DNA of 13,504 bases from Actinomycetes bacterium (GCA_023386675.1 JAEWJG010000078.1:1-13504); one strand, 5' to 3'; shown: positions 5,678-12,968, numbered from the stretch's first letter. Numbers and translations are program-made. Notes: a model not told the origin generated them from the letters alone.

Positions 5678-8500
5678 CTACTCCCTGTCGGTCAGCTGCC
5701 AGGCGTCCTCATCCGAGTCGCCCTCGACCTCAGGATAGCCCGCCGTCATGTCCGCGACAGGGTCGGCTCCGTAGCGGTCGTCGCCGTACCCGCCCTGAGG
5801 TTCGGCGGCAGCGGGAGCAGCCGGAACAGCGGGAGCGGCAGCGACAGCAGCAGCCGGCGACGGCTCTTCGCCGCGCAGCCGGGCGAGAACCTGCGGCAGC
5901 TGCTCGGCCGTCACCAGCACGTCGCGGGCCTTCGACCCCTCGGACGGGCCGACGATCTCGCGAGACTCCAGCAGGTCCATCAGGCGGCCGGCCTTCGCGA
6001 AGCCGACACGGAGCTTGCGCTGCAGCATGGAGGTCGAGCCGAACTGCGACGACACCACGAGTTCGGCGGCGGCGAGCAGCAGCTCGAGGTCGTCGCCGAT
6101 GTCGGAGTCGATCTGCTTCTTCTCGGCCCCGGCCGTGACATCCTGCCGGTACTCCGGACGCGCCTGGCGCGTGACGTGCTCGACGACCTTCTGGATCTCG
6201 TCCTCGTTCACCCAGGCGCCCTGCACGCGCAGCGCCTTGGATGCGCCCATGGGCAGGAACAGCCCGTCACCCTGACCGATGAGCTTGTCGGCTCCCGGCT
6301 GGTCGAGGATGACGCGGGAGTCGGTGACGCTGGTCACCGCGAACGCGAGCCGCGACGGCACGTTGGCCTTGATCAGGCCGGTGACGACGTCGACCGACGG
6401 ACGCTGAGTGGCGAGCACGAGGTGGATGCCGGACGCGCGCGCGAGCTGCGTGATGCGGACGATCGAGTCCTCGACGTCGCGTGGCGCGACCATCATGAGG
6501 TCGGCGAGCTCGTCGACGACCACCAGGAGGTACGGGTACGGCTTGAGCTTCCGCTCGCTGCCCTCAGGCAGCACGATCTCGTTGTTGATGACCGCCCGGT
6601 TGAAGTCGTCGATGTGGCGGAAGCCGAAGCTCGCCAGATCGTCGTACCGCATGTCCATCTCCTTCACGACCCACTGCAGCGCCTCTGCAGCCTTCTTCGG
6701 GCTCGTGATGATCGGCGTGATGAGGTGCGGGACGCCACCGTAGATGGTGAGCTCGACGCGCTTCGGGTCGATGAGCACCATGCGCACCTCGGAGGGCTTG
6801 GCGCGCATCAGCAGGGAGGTGATCATCGAGTTGACGAAGCTCGACTTGCCCGAGCCGGTGGAACCGGCCACCAGGAGGTGCGGCATCTTCGCCAGGTTGG
6901 CGACCACGAAGCCGCCGCCCACGTCTTTGCCGACGCCGATCGTCATCGGGTGGCTGCTCTTGGCCGCTGCGGGCGAGCGCAGGATGTCGCCGAGCGACAC
7001 GATCTCGCGGTCGGTGTTCGGGATCTCGACACCGATCGCGCTCTTGCCCGGGATGGGCGAGAGGATGCGGACCTCGTTGCTGGCGACGGCGTACGACAGG
7101 TTCTTGCTCAGGGCCGTCACGCGCTCCACCTTGACGCCCGGGCCGAGCTCGATCTCGTACTGGGTGACCGTCGGGCCGCGCGAGTAGCCGGTCACCTTCG
7201 CGTCCACGCCGAACTGCGTCAGCACCTCGGTGATCGCGGCGACGATCTCGTCGTTCGCGCCCGACCGGGTCTTGGCTGGCGTCCCGGCCGACAGCATCGA
7301 CGCGGACGGCAGGTTGTACGGGGCAGCGGGTTCCGGGAGCGCGGGCGGACCCGCGGCCTCCTCGTCGAAGTCGTCCGCACCGGCCTGGAAACCGGGCAGC
7401 ACGGCGCCGGCACCCGGCACCCCGCCACCCGAGGTCGGCATGGGCGCGACAGCCGTCGGCGGCAGTTCGCCCGTGAACCGCTTGAGCGCATCCTCCGCCT
7501 GCGCCAGCTCACCGATGACCTCGGTGTTGTAGTGGTCGCTCGACGGATCGGGCTCCAGCGGAGTGGCGAACTCGCCCTTGCCGCGCTGCTGGGCGCCGAA
7601 CACCTCGGTGAGCCCGTCGACACCGGGGGCGTCGTAGTCCGGGTCCTCCTCCCGCTGCGACTTGTTGCGCCGCCACCAGGGCAGATTGGCCTCGGGCTCC
7701 GGCTCGTCGTCGATGCCGTCGAGCTCGACCTGCTTGGAGGCGGCCTTGGCCTCCTTCGCCTCGGCGCGCTCGTCCTCCGTGGGGAGCTGCGCGCCGAACA
7801 GGTAGGCGTACAGCTCGCGGATGCGGGCGGGCAGCTTGTTCGGCGGCGTCTTGGTGATGATGAACAGGCTCAGGATGAGCAGCAGGATGATCACCGCTCC
7901 TGCGCCGTAGGGGGTGATCACGAGCGACAGCGGTGCGGCGACGAGCCAGCCGAGGATGCCTCCGGCCTGAGCCAGGGCCGCGGTGCCGTCGCTCGGGATC
8001 GGATGAGGGCTGAAGAGGTGGCAGAGGCTCGCCACCATGAGAAGCAGCAGCCCCAGCCCGATCCCGATGCGGGTGTTGTCGTGGACGGAACTGGGATGCC
8101 GGAACAACCAGGCGGCGAAGACGACCATCACGATGGGGAGGGCGAAGGCAACGCGGCCGACGAGGAGACCGAACGTCCACGAGTCGAGCGTCCGCGCGAC
8201 CTGGTCGTTGATGAGGAACCACTCGACGACCGCTCCCGCGATCGCCAGCAGGACCAGGAAGAAGGGGAAGCCGTCTCGACGCTCCTCCTTCGACAGCTTC
8301 TCGGGCCCGAGGGCGCGGAACGCCGCGCCGGTGAGGTGCGCCAGGCCCATCCAGGCGCGGATGAGCGGGCTGGGCCCCGCGTCGGCCGCCGGGTACGCGA
8401 CCGTCTTCTGCTGCGCGGTCTTCGACGCCGGCTTGCGCGCGGTCGACCCGCCGCGGCCGGAGTCCCGGGCGCGGGAACTCGACTTGGTGCTCGTGGCCAT
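5678..8500 (-). CDS. ftsK: FtsK/SpoIIIE-type DNA translocase
   Basis: Septal DNA pump that clears and aligns chromosome termini during division. The 940-residue protein has a basic Ser/Arg-rich start, four to five membrane segments (about 80-98, 112-132, 144-163, 181-197 and 201-216), a charged and Pro/Ala-rich linker (about 235-410), an alpha/beta motor (about 415-780) and a gamma winged-helix domain (about 805-870). Walker A is AGSTGSGKS (545-553) and Walker B is VVVDELADL with Asp663-Glu664; LATQRPSVDV (697-706) is a typical motor motif. An Ala/Pro-rich tail follows (about 880-905). The ATG at 8500 has no Shine-Dalgarno sequence but has TACCGT 7 nt upstream, which suggests a leaderless transcript. 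pgsA follows directly downstream. Confidence 0.97.
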   Translation of the reverse strand: MATSTKSSSRARDSGRGGSTARKPASKTAQQKTVAYPAADAGPSPLIRAWMGLAHLTGAAFRALGPEKLSKEERRDGFPFFLVLLAIAGAVVEWFLINDQVARTLDSWTFGLLVGRVAFALPIVMVVFAAWLFRHPSSVHDNTRIGIGLGLLLLMVASLCHLFSPHPIPSDGTAALAQAGGILGWLVAAPLSLVITPYGAGAVIILLLILSLFIITKTPPNKLPARIRELYAYLFGAQLPTEDERAEAKEAKAASKQVELDGIDDEPEPEANLPWWRRNKSQREEDPDYDAPGVDGLTEVFGAQQRGKGEFATPLEPDPSSDHYNTEVIGELAQAEDALKRFTGELPPTAVAPMPTSGGGVPGAGAVLPGFQAGADDFDEEAAGPPALPEPAAPYNLPSASMLSAGTPAKTRSGANDEIVAAITEVLTQFGVDAKVTGYSRGPTVTQYEIELGPGVKVERVTALSKNLSYAVASNEVRILSPIPGKSAIGVEIPNTDREIVSLGDILRSPAAAKSSHPMTIGVGKDVGGGFVVANLAKMPHLLVAGSTGSGKSSFVNSMITSLLMRAKPSEVRMVLIDPKRVELTIYGGVPHLITPIITSPKKAAEALQWVVKEMDMRYDDLASFGFRHIDDFNRAVINNEIVLPEGSERKLKPYPYLLVVVDELADLMMVAPRDVEDSIVRITQLARASGIHLVLATQRPSVDVVTGLIKANVPSRLAFAVTSVTDSRVILDQPGADKLIGQGDGLFLPMGASKALRVQGAWVNEDEIQKVVEHVTRQARPEYRQDVTAGAEKKQIDSDIGDDLELLLAAAELVVSSQFGSTSMLQRKLRVGFAKAGRLMDLLESREIVGPSEGSKARDVLVTAEQLPQVLARLRGEEPSPAAAVAAAPAVPAAPAAAEPQGGYGDDRYGADPVADMTAGYPEVEGDSDEDAWQLTDRE

Positions 8501-8507
8501 GGGGACA

Positions 8508-8529
8508 ACGGTACGTCGTGCCCCCGACT
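8508..8529 (-). promoter_or_regulatory. Putative leaderless promoter of ftsK with a partial PafBC-like element
   Basis: On the minus strand TACCGT (8513-8508) is a TAnnnT -10 box whose last base is 7 nt before the ATG, the geometry of a leaderless start. Exactly 8 nt upstream of it is AGTCGGGG (8529-8522), which agrees with TGTCRGTG at 6 of 8 positions. No -35 hexamer is evident. The -10 call is moderate; the activator element is weak. Confidence 0.4.
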
Positions 8530-8546
8530 GAGGCGGGATACCGCGC

Positions 8547-8566
8547 CCGGATTGTGGAAAATCCGG
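8547..8566 (-). other. Stem-loop between the GNAT gene and ftsK
   Basis: A perfect 7-bp stem (CCGGATT/AATCCGG) with a 6-nt loop lies 4 nt after the GNAT stop codon on the minus strand. No U-tract follows, so it is at best an atypical terminator or mRNA 3' end structure. It lies upstream of the predicted ftsK start point. Confidence 0.4.
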
Positions 8567-8570
8567 CCCG

Positions 8571-9062
8571 TCAGCGGACTGTGACCACCATGGTCTCGGA
8601 GCCGCCCTGGGACGAGACGGTCACGTATCCCTCGCTCTGGTACAACCGCTGCGCGAAGTTGCCGCGGGCGACGCTGAGGCTGAGCCGCGCGTGCCCGCGG
8701 GCCGCTGCCGCACGCGCGAGCTCCCGGAGCAGGGCACGACCTGCGCCCTGCGCGCGCCAGTACGGGTACACGCCGAGCGTGAGCTCGGGGACCCCGACGG
8801 CGACGAAACCGTAGCCGGGCGCATCCGCGGGGAACAGCCGCGCCCAGCAGGCGCCCACCGGAACCCCGCGGGCGTCCTCCGCCACGCAGCCGAAGTCACC
8901 GGGGCGCTGCCACCCGGAGACGTACCGGGAGACGGCGCGGTCCTCCAGCACCGCGACACGCGACCGCGCCCGCGCCGGGTCCCAGTTGGCCGCCTCGACG
9001 AGCATGTCGCTGAGCACACGCGCATCCTCGCCGGTGGCGGGGCGGAGGCGGAACGCGCTCAT
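8571..9062 (-). CDS. GNAT-family N-acetyltransferase
   Basis: A 163-residue acetyl-CoA-dependent acetyltransferase fold; the substrate is unknown. The acetyl-CoA binding motif Q/R-x-x-G-x-G/A is seen as RAQGAG at 103-108, preceded by the beta-4 strand LTLGVYPYWR and followed by helix GRALLRELARAAAARG. The late strand and helix near 124-144 (LSLSVARGNFAQRLYQSEGY) are typical of motif B. No signal or membrane segment is visible. The ATG at 9062 has no clear Shine-Dalgarno sequence, but TAGCGT sits 6 nt upstream, so it may be leaderless. It sits between rnj and ftsK, an arrangement I recall from other Microbacteriaceae, but the neighbours do not reveal a substrate. Rim-like protein acetylation or antibiotic modification cannot be decided from sequence. 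Confidence 0.88.
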   Translation of the reverse strand: MSAFRLRPATGEDARVLSDMLVEAANWDPARARSRVAVLEDRAVSRYVSGWQRPGDFGCVAEDARGVPVGACWARLFPADAPGYGFVAVGVPELTLGVYPYWRAQGAGRALLRELARAAAARGHARLSLSVARGNFAQRLYQSEGYVTVSSQGGSETMVVTVR

Positions 9063-9068
9063 GCAGGA

Positions 9069-9074
9069 ACGCTA
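9069..9074 (-). promoter_or_regulatory. Putative -10 box of the GNAT gene (leaderless)
   Basis: TAGCGT on the minus strand ends 6 nt before the ATG at 9062, and no Shine-Dalgarno sequence is present. This places the transcription start at or next to the start codon. No clear -35 hexamer was found, so the call rests on the -10 alone. Confidence 0.4.
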
Positions 9075-9090
9075 CCCGCCACCGTGTTTC

Positions 9091-9109
9091 GCGCAGGTTA
9101 CGCCTGCGC
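9091..9109 (-). terminator. Possible U-less terminator hairpin after rnj
   Basis: A perfect 7-bp GC-rich stem (GCGCAGG/CCTGCGC) with a 5-nt loop begins 17 nt after the rnj stop codon. There is no U-tract, as in many actinobacterial hairpins of uncertain activity. It precedes the predicted promoter of the GNAT gene, a sensible place for a transcript end. Confidence 0.45.
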
Positions 9110-9126
9110 CGGCCGTCGACCGCTCG

Positions 9127-10803
9127 TCACGCCTCGATGACGAGCGGCACGATCATGGGCCGGCGGCGGTAGCTGGTGTTCACCCAGCGGCCGACCGTGC
9201 GGCGGACCACCTGCGACAGCGCGTGCGAGTCGCGGACGCCGTTGTGCGCCGCATCCGCCAGCGCCGCCGCGATCTTCGGCTTGACGTCGTCGAACACCGC
9301 GTCGTCCTCGGCGAAGCCGCGGGCGTGGACTTCGGGCCCGGTGACGATGCGCCCGGTCGCGGCCTCGACCACGACGATGATCGAGATGAAGCCCTCTTCA
9401 CCGAGGATCCGCCTGTCTTTGAGGTCGGCGTCGGTGATCTCGCCCACGCTCGAGCCGTCGACATAGACGAAGCCGAGGTCGAGCTGGCCGACCACGCGGG
9501 CGACGCCACCGCGGAGGTCGACGACCGTGCCGTCCTCGGCGAGGATCGTGTTCTCCTCCGGCACGCCCGTGTCCATCGCGAGCCGCGCATTCGCGACCAG
9601 GTGCCGGTACTCGCCGTGCACGGGCATGACGTTCTTCGGCTTCAGGATGTTGTAGCAGTACAGCAGCTCGCCCGCGGCGGCGTGGCCGGAGACGTGCACC
9701 TTCGCGTTGCCCTTGTGCACGACGTTCGCACCGAGCTTCGTCAGGCCGTCGATGACGCGGTAGACCGCGTTCTCGTTGCCCGGGATCAGGCTGGACGCCA
9801 GGATCACGGTGTCGCCGTGCCCGACCTCGATCTGGTGGTCGAGATTGGCCATGCGCGCGAGCACGGCCATCGGCTCGCCCTGCGAACCGGTCGACATGTA
9901 GACGATCTCGTCGTCGGGGAGGTCACCAGCCTTCTTGTAGTCGATCAGCACGCCCTCGGGCACCTTGAGGTATCCGAGCTCGGCGGCGATGGTCATGTTG
10001 CGGACCATCGAGCGGCCGAGCAGCGCCACCCGGCGGCCGTTCGCGGCGGCCGCATCCAGCACCTGCTGCACGCGGTGCACGTGGCTGGAGAAGCTCGCGA
10101 CGATGACCCGGCGCGGCGCCCGCGCGATGACGGTGTCGAGCACCGGTCCGATCGAGCGCTCGAGCGGCGTGAAGCCGGGCACGTCGGCATTGGTCGAGTC
10201 GGCCAGGAACAGGTCGACGCCCTTCTCGCCCAGCCGCGCGAAGGCGCGCAGGTCGGTCAGCCGGTCGTCGAGCGGCAGCTGGTCCATCTTGAAGTCGCCG
10301 GTGTGGAGCACGACGCCGGCCGGCGTGGTGATCGCGACCGCGAGCGCATCCGGGATGGAGTGGTTGACGGCCACGAACTCCAGCGAGAACGGGCCGAGCT
10401 GCTCGACCTGGCCCTCCTTGACCGTGAGGGTGTACGGCTGGATGCGGTGCTCCTTGAGCTTCGCCTCCACCAGCGCGAGCGTGAGGCCGGAGCCGATGAG
10501 CGGGATGTCGGCGCGCAGCTTGAGCAGGTAGGGCACCGCACCGATGTGGTCCTCATGGCCGTGCGTGAGGACGACGCCGACGACGTCGTCGAGACGGTCG
10601 CGGACCGGCGCGAAGTCGGGCAGGATCAGGTCGACGCCGGGCTGGTCCTGCTCCGGGAAGAGCACGCCGCAGTCGACGATGAGGATCTTGCCCTCGTACT
10701 CGAAGACCGTCATGTTACGGCCGATCTCACCGAGACCGCCGGTGGGGATGATCCGGAGCGTTCCGGGTTCGAGCGCCGGGGGCGCAGAGACGAGGTTGGG
10801 CAT
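9127..10803 (-). CDS. rnj: Ribonuclease J
   Basis: Metallo-beta-lactamase/beta-CASP ribonuclease with 5'-3' exonuclease and endonuclease activity in mRNA decay and rRNA maturation. The 558-residue protein (usual length) shows HGHEDH (81-86), NHSIPD (148-153), HTGDFK (167-172), ADSTNA (201-206), the beta-CASP segments SFSSHVHR (237-244), STGSQGEP (304-311), HVSGHAAAGEL (370-380) and PVHGEYRH (394-401). The frame is open upstream to 10917, but that would run over the end of dapA. The ATG at 10803 is chosen because GGAGG lies 4 nt upstream and the homology starts at MPNL. dapA lies 76 nt upstream on the same strand, the common actinobacterial dapA-rnj pair, so they may form one operon. Confidence 0.97.
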   Translation of the reverse strand: MPNLVSAPPALEPGTLRIIPTGGLGEIGRNMTVFEYEGKILIVDCGVLFPEQDQPGVDLILPDFAPVRDRLDDVVGVVLTHGHEDHIGAVPYLLKLRADIPLIGSGLTLALVEAKLKEHRIQPYTLTVKEGQVEQLGPFSLEFVAVNHSIPDALAVAITTPAGVVLHTGDFKMDQLPLDDRLTDLRAFARLGEKGVDLFLADSTNADVPGFTPLERSIGPVLDTVIARAPRRVIVASFSSHVHRVQQVLDAAAANGRRVALLGRSMVRNMTIAAELGYLKVPEGVLIDYKKAGDLPDDEIVYMSTGSQGEPMAVLARMANLDHQIEVGHGDTVILASSLIPGNENAVYRVIDGLTKLGANVVHKGNAKVHVSGHAAAGELLYCYNILKPKNVMPVHGEYRHLVANARLAMDTGVPEENTILAEDGTVVDLRGGVARVVGQLDLGFVYVDGSSVGEITDADLKDRRILGEEGFISIIVVVEAATGRIVTGPEVHARGFAEDDAVFDDVKPKIAAALADAAHNGVRDSHALSQVVRRTVGRWVNTSYRRRPMIVPLVIEA

Positions 10804-10859
10804 GGGCCCTCCTATTTCCGTATTCCGTGGGCGGGGCTCTTCGCGCCCGCCATATGTCT

Positions 10860-10878
10860 GACCGCCTTCCCGGCGGTC
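10860..10878 (-). other. Stem-loop directly after dapA
   Basis: A perfect 7-bp stem (GACCGCC/GGCGGTC) with a 5-nt loop begins 1 nt after the dapA stop codon. It is not followed by a U-tract, so it is more likely an mRNA 3'-end stabilising structure or a partial attenuator between dapA and rnj than a strong terminator. Confidence 0.4.
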
Positions 10879-10879
10879 G

Positions 10880-11857
10880 TCAGCGTGTGGTCCCGGCGAT
10901 CTTCGGGAGCGCTCCACCGGCGGCCGCGTTGCGGTCGGGGCGGAAGTTGGAGAAGTCGACGCCGGGGATGTCCTTGACGAGGTCGAGCTCGTCCTCGATC
11001 TGCGCGGCCTCCCACTCCTCGGGACCGACGAGCGGCAGGCGCACGCGCGGGCTCGAGATGCGGCCGAGGCCGTGCAGGATGTACTTGGTCGAGACCGTGC
11101 CGGGCACGTGCGTCATCACAGCGCGAACCAGCGGTTCGAGCTTCTTGTGGGCCGCCGTGGCGGTGGCCAGGTCGCCGGCGTTGACCGCGTCTACGATCTG
11201 CCGGTACGGCGTCGCGGCGATGTTGGCCGTCACGCCGATGAGCCCGCTCGCCCCGATAGAGAGGTGCGGCAGCACGTTGGCGTCGTCGCCCGAGAAGTAC
11301 ATCAGGTCGGTCTGGTTGAGGACGCGGCTGACCTCGCTGAAGTCGCCCTTCGCGTCCTTGATCGCCAGCACGTTCGGGTGCTTCGCGATGCGCACGATGG
11401 TCTCGTACTTGATCGGGACACCGGTGCGGCCGGGGATGTCGTAGAGGATGACCGGCAGGTCGGTCGAGTCGGCGATCATCCGGAAGTGGGTCAGGATGCC
11501 CGCCTGCGTCGGCTTGTTGTAGTACGGGGTGACCACCATGACGCCGTCGGCGCCCGCCTTCTCGCTCTGCTGGTAGAGCTGGATGGCATGCGCGGTCTCG
11601 TTCGAGCCGCCGCCGGTGATGATCTTCGCCCGGCCGCCCGCGACCGACTTGCCGATCTCCACCAGCCGCAGCTTCTCGGGGTCGGTCAGCGTGGAGGTCT
11701 CGCCGGTGGTGCCGGTGACCACGATGCCGTCGGCACCCGCCTGGATGACGTCGTCGATGTGCTTCTCGACCGCGGCCCAGTCCACTTCGCCGTCGGCGGT
11801 GAACGGTGTGACCAGGGCGACGAGCACCTGGCCGAACGGGTTCGCAGTGGTTGGCAT
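10880..11857 (-). CDS. dapA: 4-hydroxy-tetrahydrodipicolinate synthase
   Basis: Condenses pyruvate with aspartate semialdehyde, the committed step to diaminopimelate and lysine. The 325-residue (beta/alpha)8 protein has the family motifs GTTGE (49-53), the tyrosines Tyr112-Tyr113 in PYYNKP, Tyr139 in LYDIPGRTG, and the Schiff-base lysine Lys167 in AIKDAKGD. The C-terminal extension after about residue 300 (NFRPDRNAAAGGALPKI) is short and polar. The ATG at 11857 has AGGAG only 2 nt upstream, too close for normal use, and a TAGCCT -10 box 7 nt upstream, so the mRNA may be leaderless. It is divergent from the thioredoxin gene across an 80-nt gap. rnj follows downstream. Confidence 0.97.
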   Translation of the reverse strand: MPTTANPFGQVLVALVTPFTADGEVDWAAVEKHIDDVIQAGADGIVVTGTTGETSTLTDPEKLRLVEIGKSVAGGRAKIITGGGSNETAHAIQLYQQSEKAGADGVMVVTPYYNKPTQAGILTHFRMIADSTDLPVILYDIPGRTGVPIKYETIVRIAKHPNVLAIKDAKGDFSEVSRVLNQTDLMYFSGDDANVLPHLSIGASGLIGVTANIAATPYRQIVDAVNAGDLATATAAHKKLEPLVRAVMTHVPGTVSTKYILHGLGRISSPRVRLPLVGPEEWEAAQIEDELDLVKDIPGVDFSNFRPDRNAAAGGALPKIAGTTR

Positions 11858-11864
11858 GGCTCCT

Positions 11865-11870
11865 AGGCTA
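11865..11870 (-). promoter_or_regulatory. Putative -10 box of dapA (leaderless)
   Basis: TAGCCT on the minus strand ends 7 nt before the dapA ATG. A weak -35 candidate, GTGACC (11895-11890), lies 19 nt upstream of it, longer than ideal. The AGGAG between box and start is too close to the ATG to act as a normal ribosome-binding site. Confidence 0.4.
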
Positions 11871-11923
11871 TCGGGTCGCCGTCATGCGGGGTCACATTCC
11901 CTGCGCTGTGGAGAAGTCGGGCG

Positions 11924-11929
11924 TAACGT
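11924..11929 (+). promoter_or_regulatory. Putative -10 box of the thioredoxin gene (leaderless)
   Basis: TAACGT ends 8 nt before the GTG at 11938 and no Shine-Dalgarno sequence precedes that codon. This supports both the choice of the GTG start and a leaderless or nearly leaderless transcript. No convincing -35 hexamer is visible. Confidence 0.4.
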
Positions 11930-11937
11930 CCCGGCCT

Positions 11938-12378
11938 GTGAACGGATTCGCCGCCATCGGCATCCTGCTCGGCCTCGTCGCAGTGGCGACCGCGGCCGGG
12001 CTGATCTGGCGCGCCACGACCGGTCGCGCTCGCGCCGCACGCCGCCACGAGGTGCTGGCGCCGTCCGACGTGGACGCTGCGGCCTTCGGCGAGCGCGCCA
12101 CCCTGCTGCAGTTCTCCACCGAGTTCTGCGCGCCGTGCCGGTCGACGGCCCGGGTGCTCGGCTCCATCGCGGGTGGCGCCGACGGCGTGGACCACGTCGA
12201 GGTCGATCTGACCGACCGGCCGGACCTCGCCGACCGGTTCCGCATCCTGCAGACCCCCACCACGCTCGTGCTCGACGGCACCGGCGCCGTTCGCGCCAGG
12301 ATCGGCGGCGCGGCCCGCGCGGACGAGGTCCGCACCACCCTCCACCGCATCCTCGGGAGCGACCATGTCACAGCCTGA
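11938..12378 (+). CDS. Membrane-anchored thioredoxin-fold protein (CAPC active site)
   Basis: A 146-residue protein with one N-terminal membrane segment (about 4-24), a strongly basic stretch (Arg25-Arg36) and a thioredoxin-like domain (about 38-144). The redox motif is CAPC (Cys64, Cys67) in FSTEFCAPCRS, with Pro107 in LQTPTTLV as the expected cis-proline. The Arg-rich stretch right after the membrane segment suggests, by the positive-inside rule, that the thioredoxin domain faces the cytoplasm. The frame is open from 11851, but GTG 11938 is chosen because the upstream ATGs overlap the dapA start region and a TAACGT box sits just before the GTG. It overlaps the DUF4395 gene by 14 nt, so the two are almost certainly co-translated. 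Substrates are unknown; a dithiol reductase role is inferred. Confidence 0.85.
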   Translation: MNGFAAIGILLGLVAVATAAGLIWRATTGRARAARRHEVLAPSDVDAAAFGERATLLQFSTEFCAPCRSTARVLGSIAGGADGVDHVEVDLTDRPDLADRFRILQTPTTLVLDGTGAVRARIGGAARADEVRTTLHRILGSDHVTA

Positions 12379-12847
12379 ACCGACCGTGTCCGCCGCGCGC
12401 GGGATCGACCCGCGGTCCCCGCGCTTCGGCGCGGGCATCACCGCCGTCCTGCTCCTCGTCGACCTCTTCCTCTCCCTCGTGGGGGCGACCATCGCGGCGG
12501 CGGTGCTCCTGCTGGTCATCGCGCTGCTGTTCGCCTGGGGCGCGTTCGCCGGCGTGCAGCGGCATCCCTACGGCGCGCTGTACCGCGCGCTGATCCGGCC
12601 GAGGCTCGCCCCACCCGCGGAGCTCGAGGACCCCGCTCCGCCGACCTTCGCACAGGCCGTCGGTCTCCTGGTCACCGGCGTCGGCCTCCTCCTCTTCGTC
12701 GTGGGCGTCCCCGGCGCCCTGCCGATCGCGGCTGCGCTGGCCTTCGTCGCGGCGTTCCTGAACTCGGTGTTCGGATACTGCCTCGGCTGCCAGCTGTACC
12801 TGCTGCTGGTACGCGCCCGGGTGATCCGCCGGCGCGGGACCGCCTGA
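12365..12847 (+). CDS. DUF4395 family membrane protein with a CLGC motif
   Basis: A 160-residue integral membrane protein. It opens with a polar N-terminus and the family-like IDPRSPRFGAG (14-24), then membrane segments at about 23-43, 45-63, 98-116 and 118-148. The basic, proline-rich loop at 65-95 (RHPYGALYR, then RPRLAPPAELEDP) also fits DUF4395. A Cys pair, CLGC (Cys139, Cys142), lies inside the last hydrophobic segment near the Arg-rich C-terminus, so probably close to the cytoplasmic face. The function is unknown to me; DUF4395 genes often sit beside thioredoxin-like genes in actinobacteria. The ATG at 12365 has GGGAG 5 nt upstream inside the end of the thioredoxin gene. A membrane redox partner role is inference from the CxxC and the overlap. 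Confidence 0.85.
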   Translation: MSQPEPTVSAARGIDPRSPRFGAGITAVLLLVDLFLSLVGATIAAAVLLLVIALLFAWGAFAGVQRHPYGALYRALIRPRLAPPAELEDPAPPTFAQAVGLLVTGVGLLLFVVGVPGALPIAAALAFVAAFLNSVFGYCLGCQLYLLLVRARVIRRRGTA

Positions 12848-12891
12848 GCGCCGCCGCGCAGCGGCCCAGCCGGGAATCCGCCGTGCACCGG

Positions 12892-12920
12892 GTGACGGTG
12901 TCGGACCCCGTCAGTAGTGT
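12892..12920 (+). promoter_or_regulatory. Promoter of osmC with a PafBC-like element
   Basis: TAGTGT (12915-12920) is a TAnnnT -10 box. A -35-like GTGACG (12892-12897) lies 17 nt upstream, the ideal spacing. Overlapping the spacer is TGTCGGAC (12899-12906), exactly 8 nt before the -10, the same arrangement and the same eight bases as in the recA promoter region. The start point would be near 12927, giving a leader of about 42 nt with the strong Shine-Dalgarno sequence AGGAGG. The promoter is well supported by eye; PafBC control is a hypothesis. Confidence 0.6.
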
Positions 12921-12968
12921 GGGTCGAGCCCGGCCGCGCACGGCGGCCGCGTCTCGTAGGAGGTCTCC

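Noticed and set aside
6176..8584. A very long plus-strand open frame (about 800 codons) opposite ftsK
   Set aside because: Its translation is Arg/Asp/His-rich without domains and it lies wholly antisense to a clear FtsK; long antisense open frames are expected in GC-rich genomes.
10804..10917. Extended N-terminus for RNase J (start at 10917)
   Set aside because: It would overlap the end of dapA, gives a low-complexity basic stretch, and the ATG at 10803 has a good ribosome-binding site and matches the family start.
8986..10977. A plus-strand open frame of about 660 codons opposite rnj
   Set aside because: Composition is typical of a shadow frame (Asp/Arg/His/Val-rich), with no recognisable domain, while the minus strand encodes RNase J with all catalytic motifs.
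11851..11937. Extended N-terminus for the thioredoxin-like protein (ATG at 11851 or 11884)
   Set aside because: The extension runs over the dapA start and promoter and puts non-hydrophobic residues before the membrane anchor; the GTG at 11938 with a nearby -10 fits better.
12850..12865. Short GC hairpin after the DUF4395 gene as a terminator
   Set aside because: The stem is only 5 bp with no U-tract; such stems are frequent by chance at this GC content.
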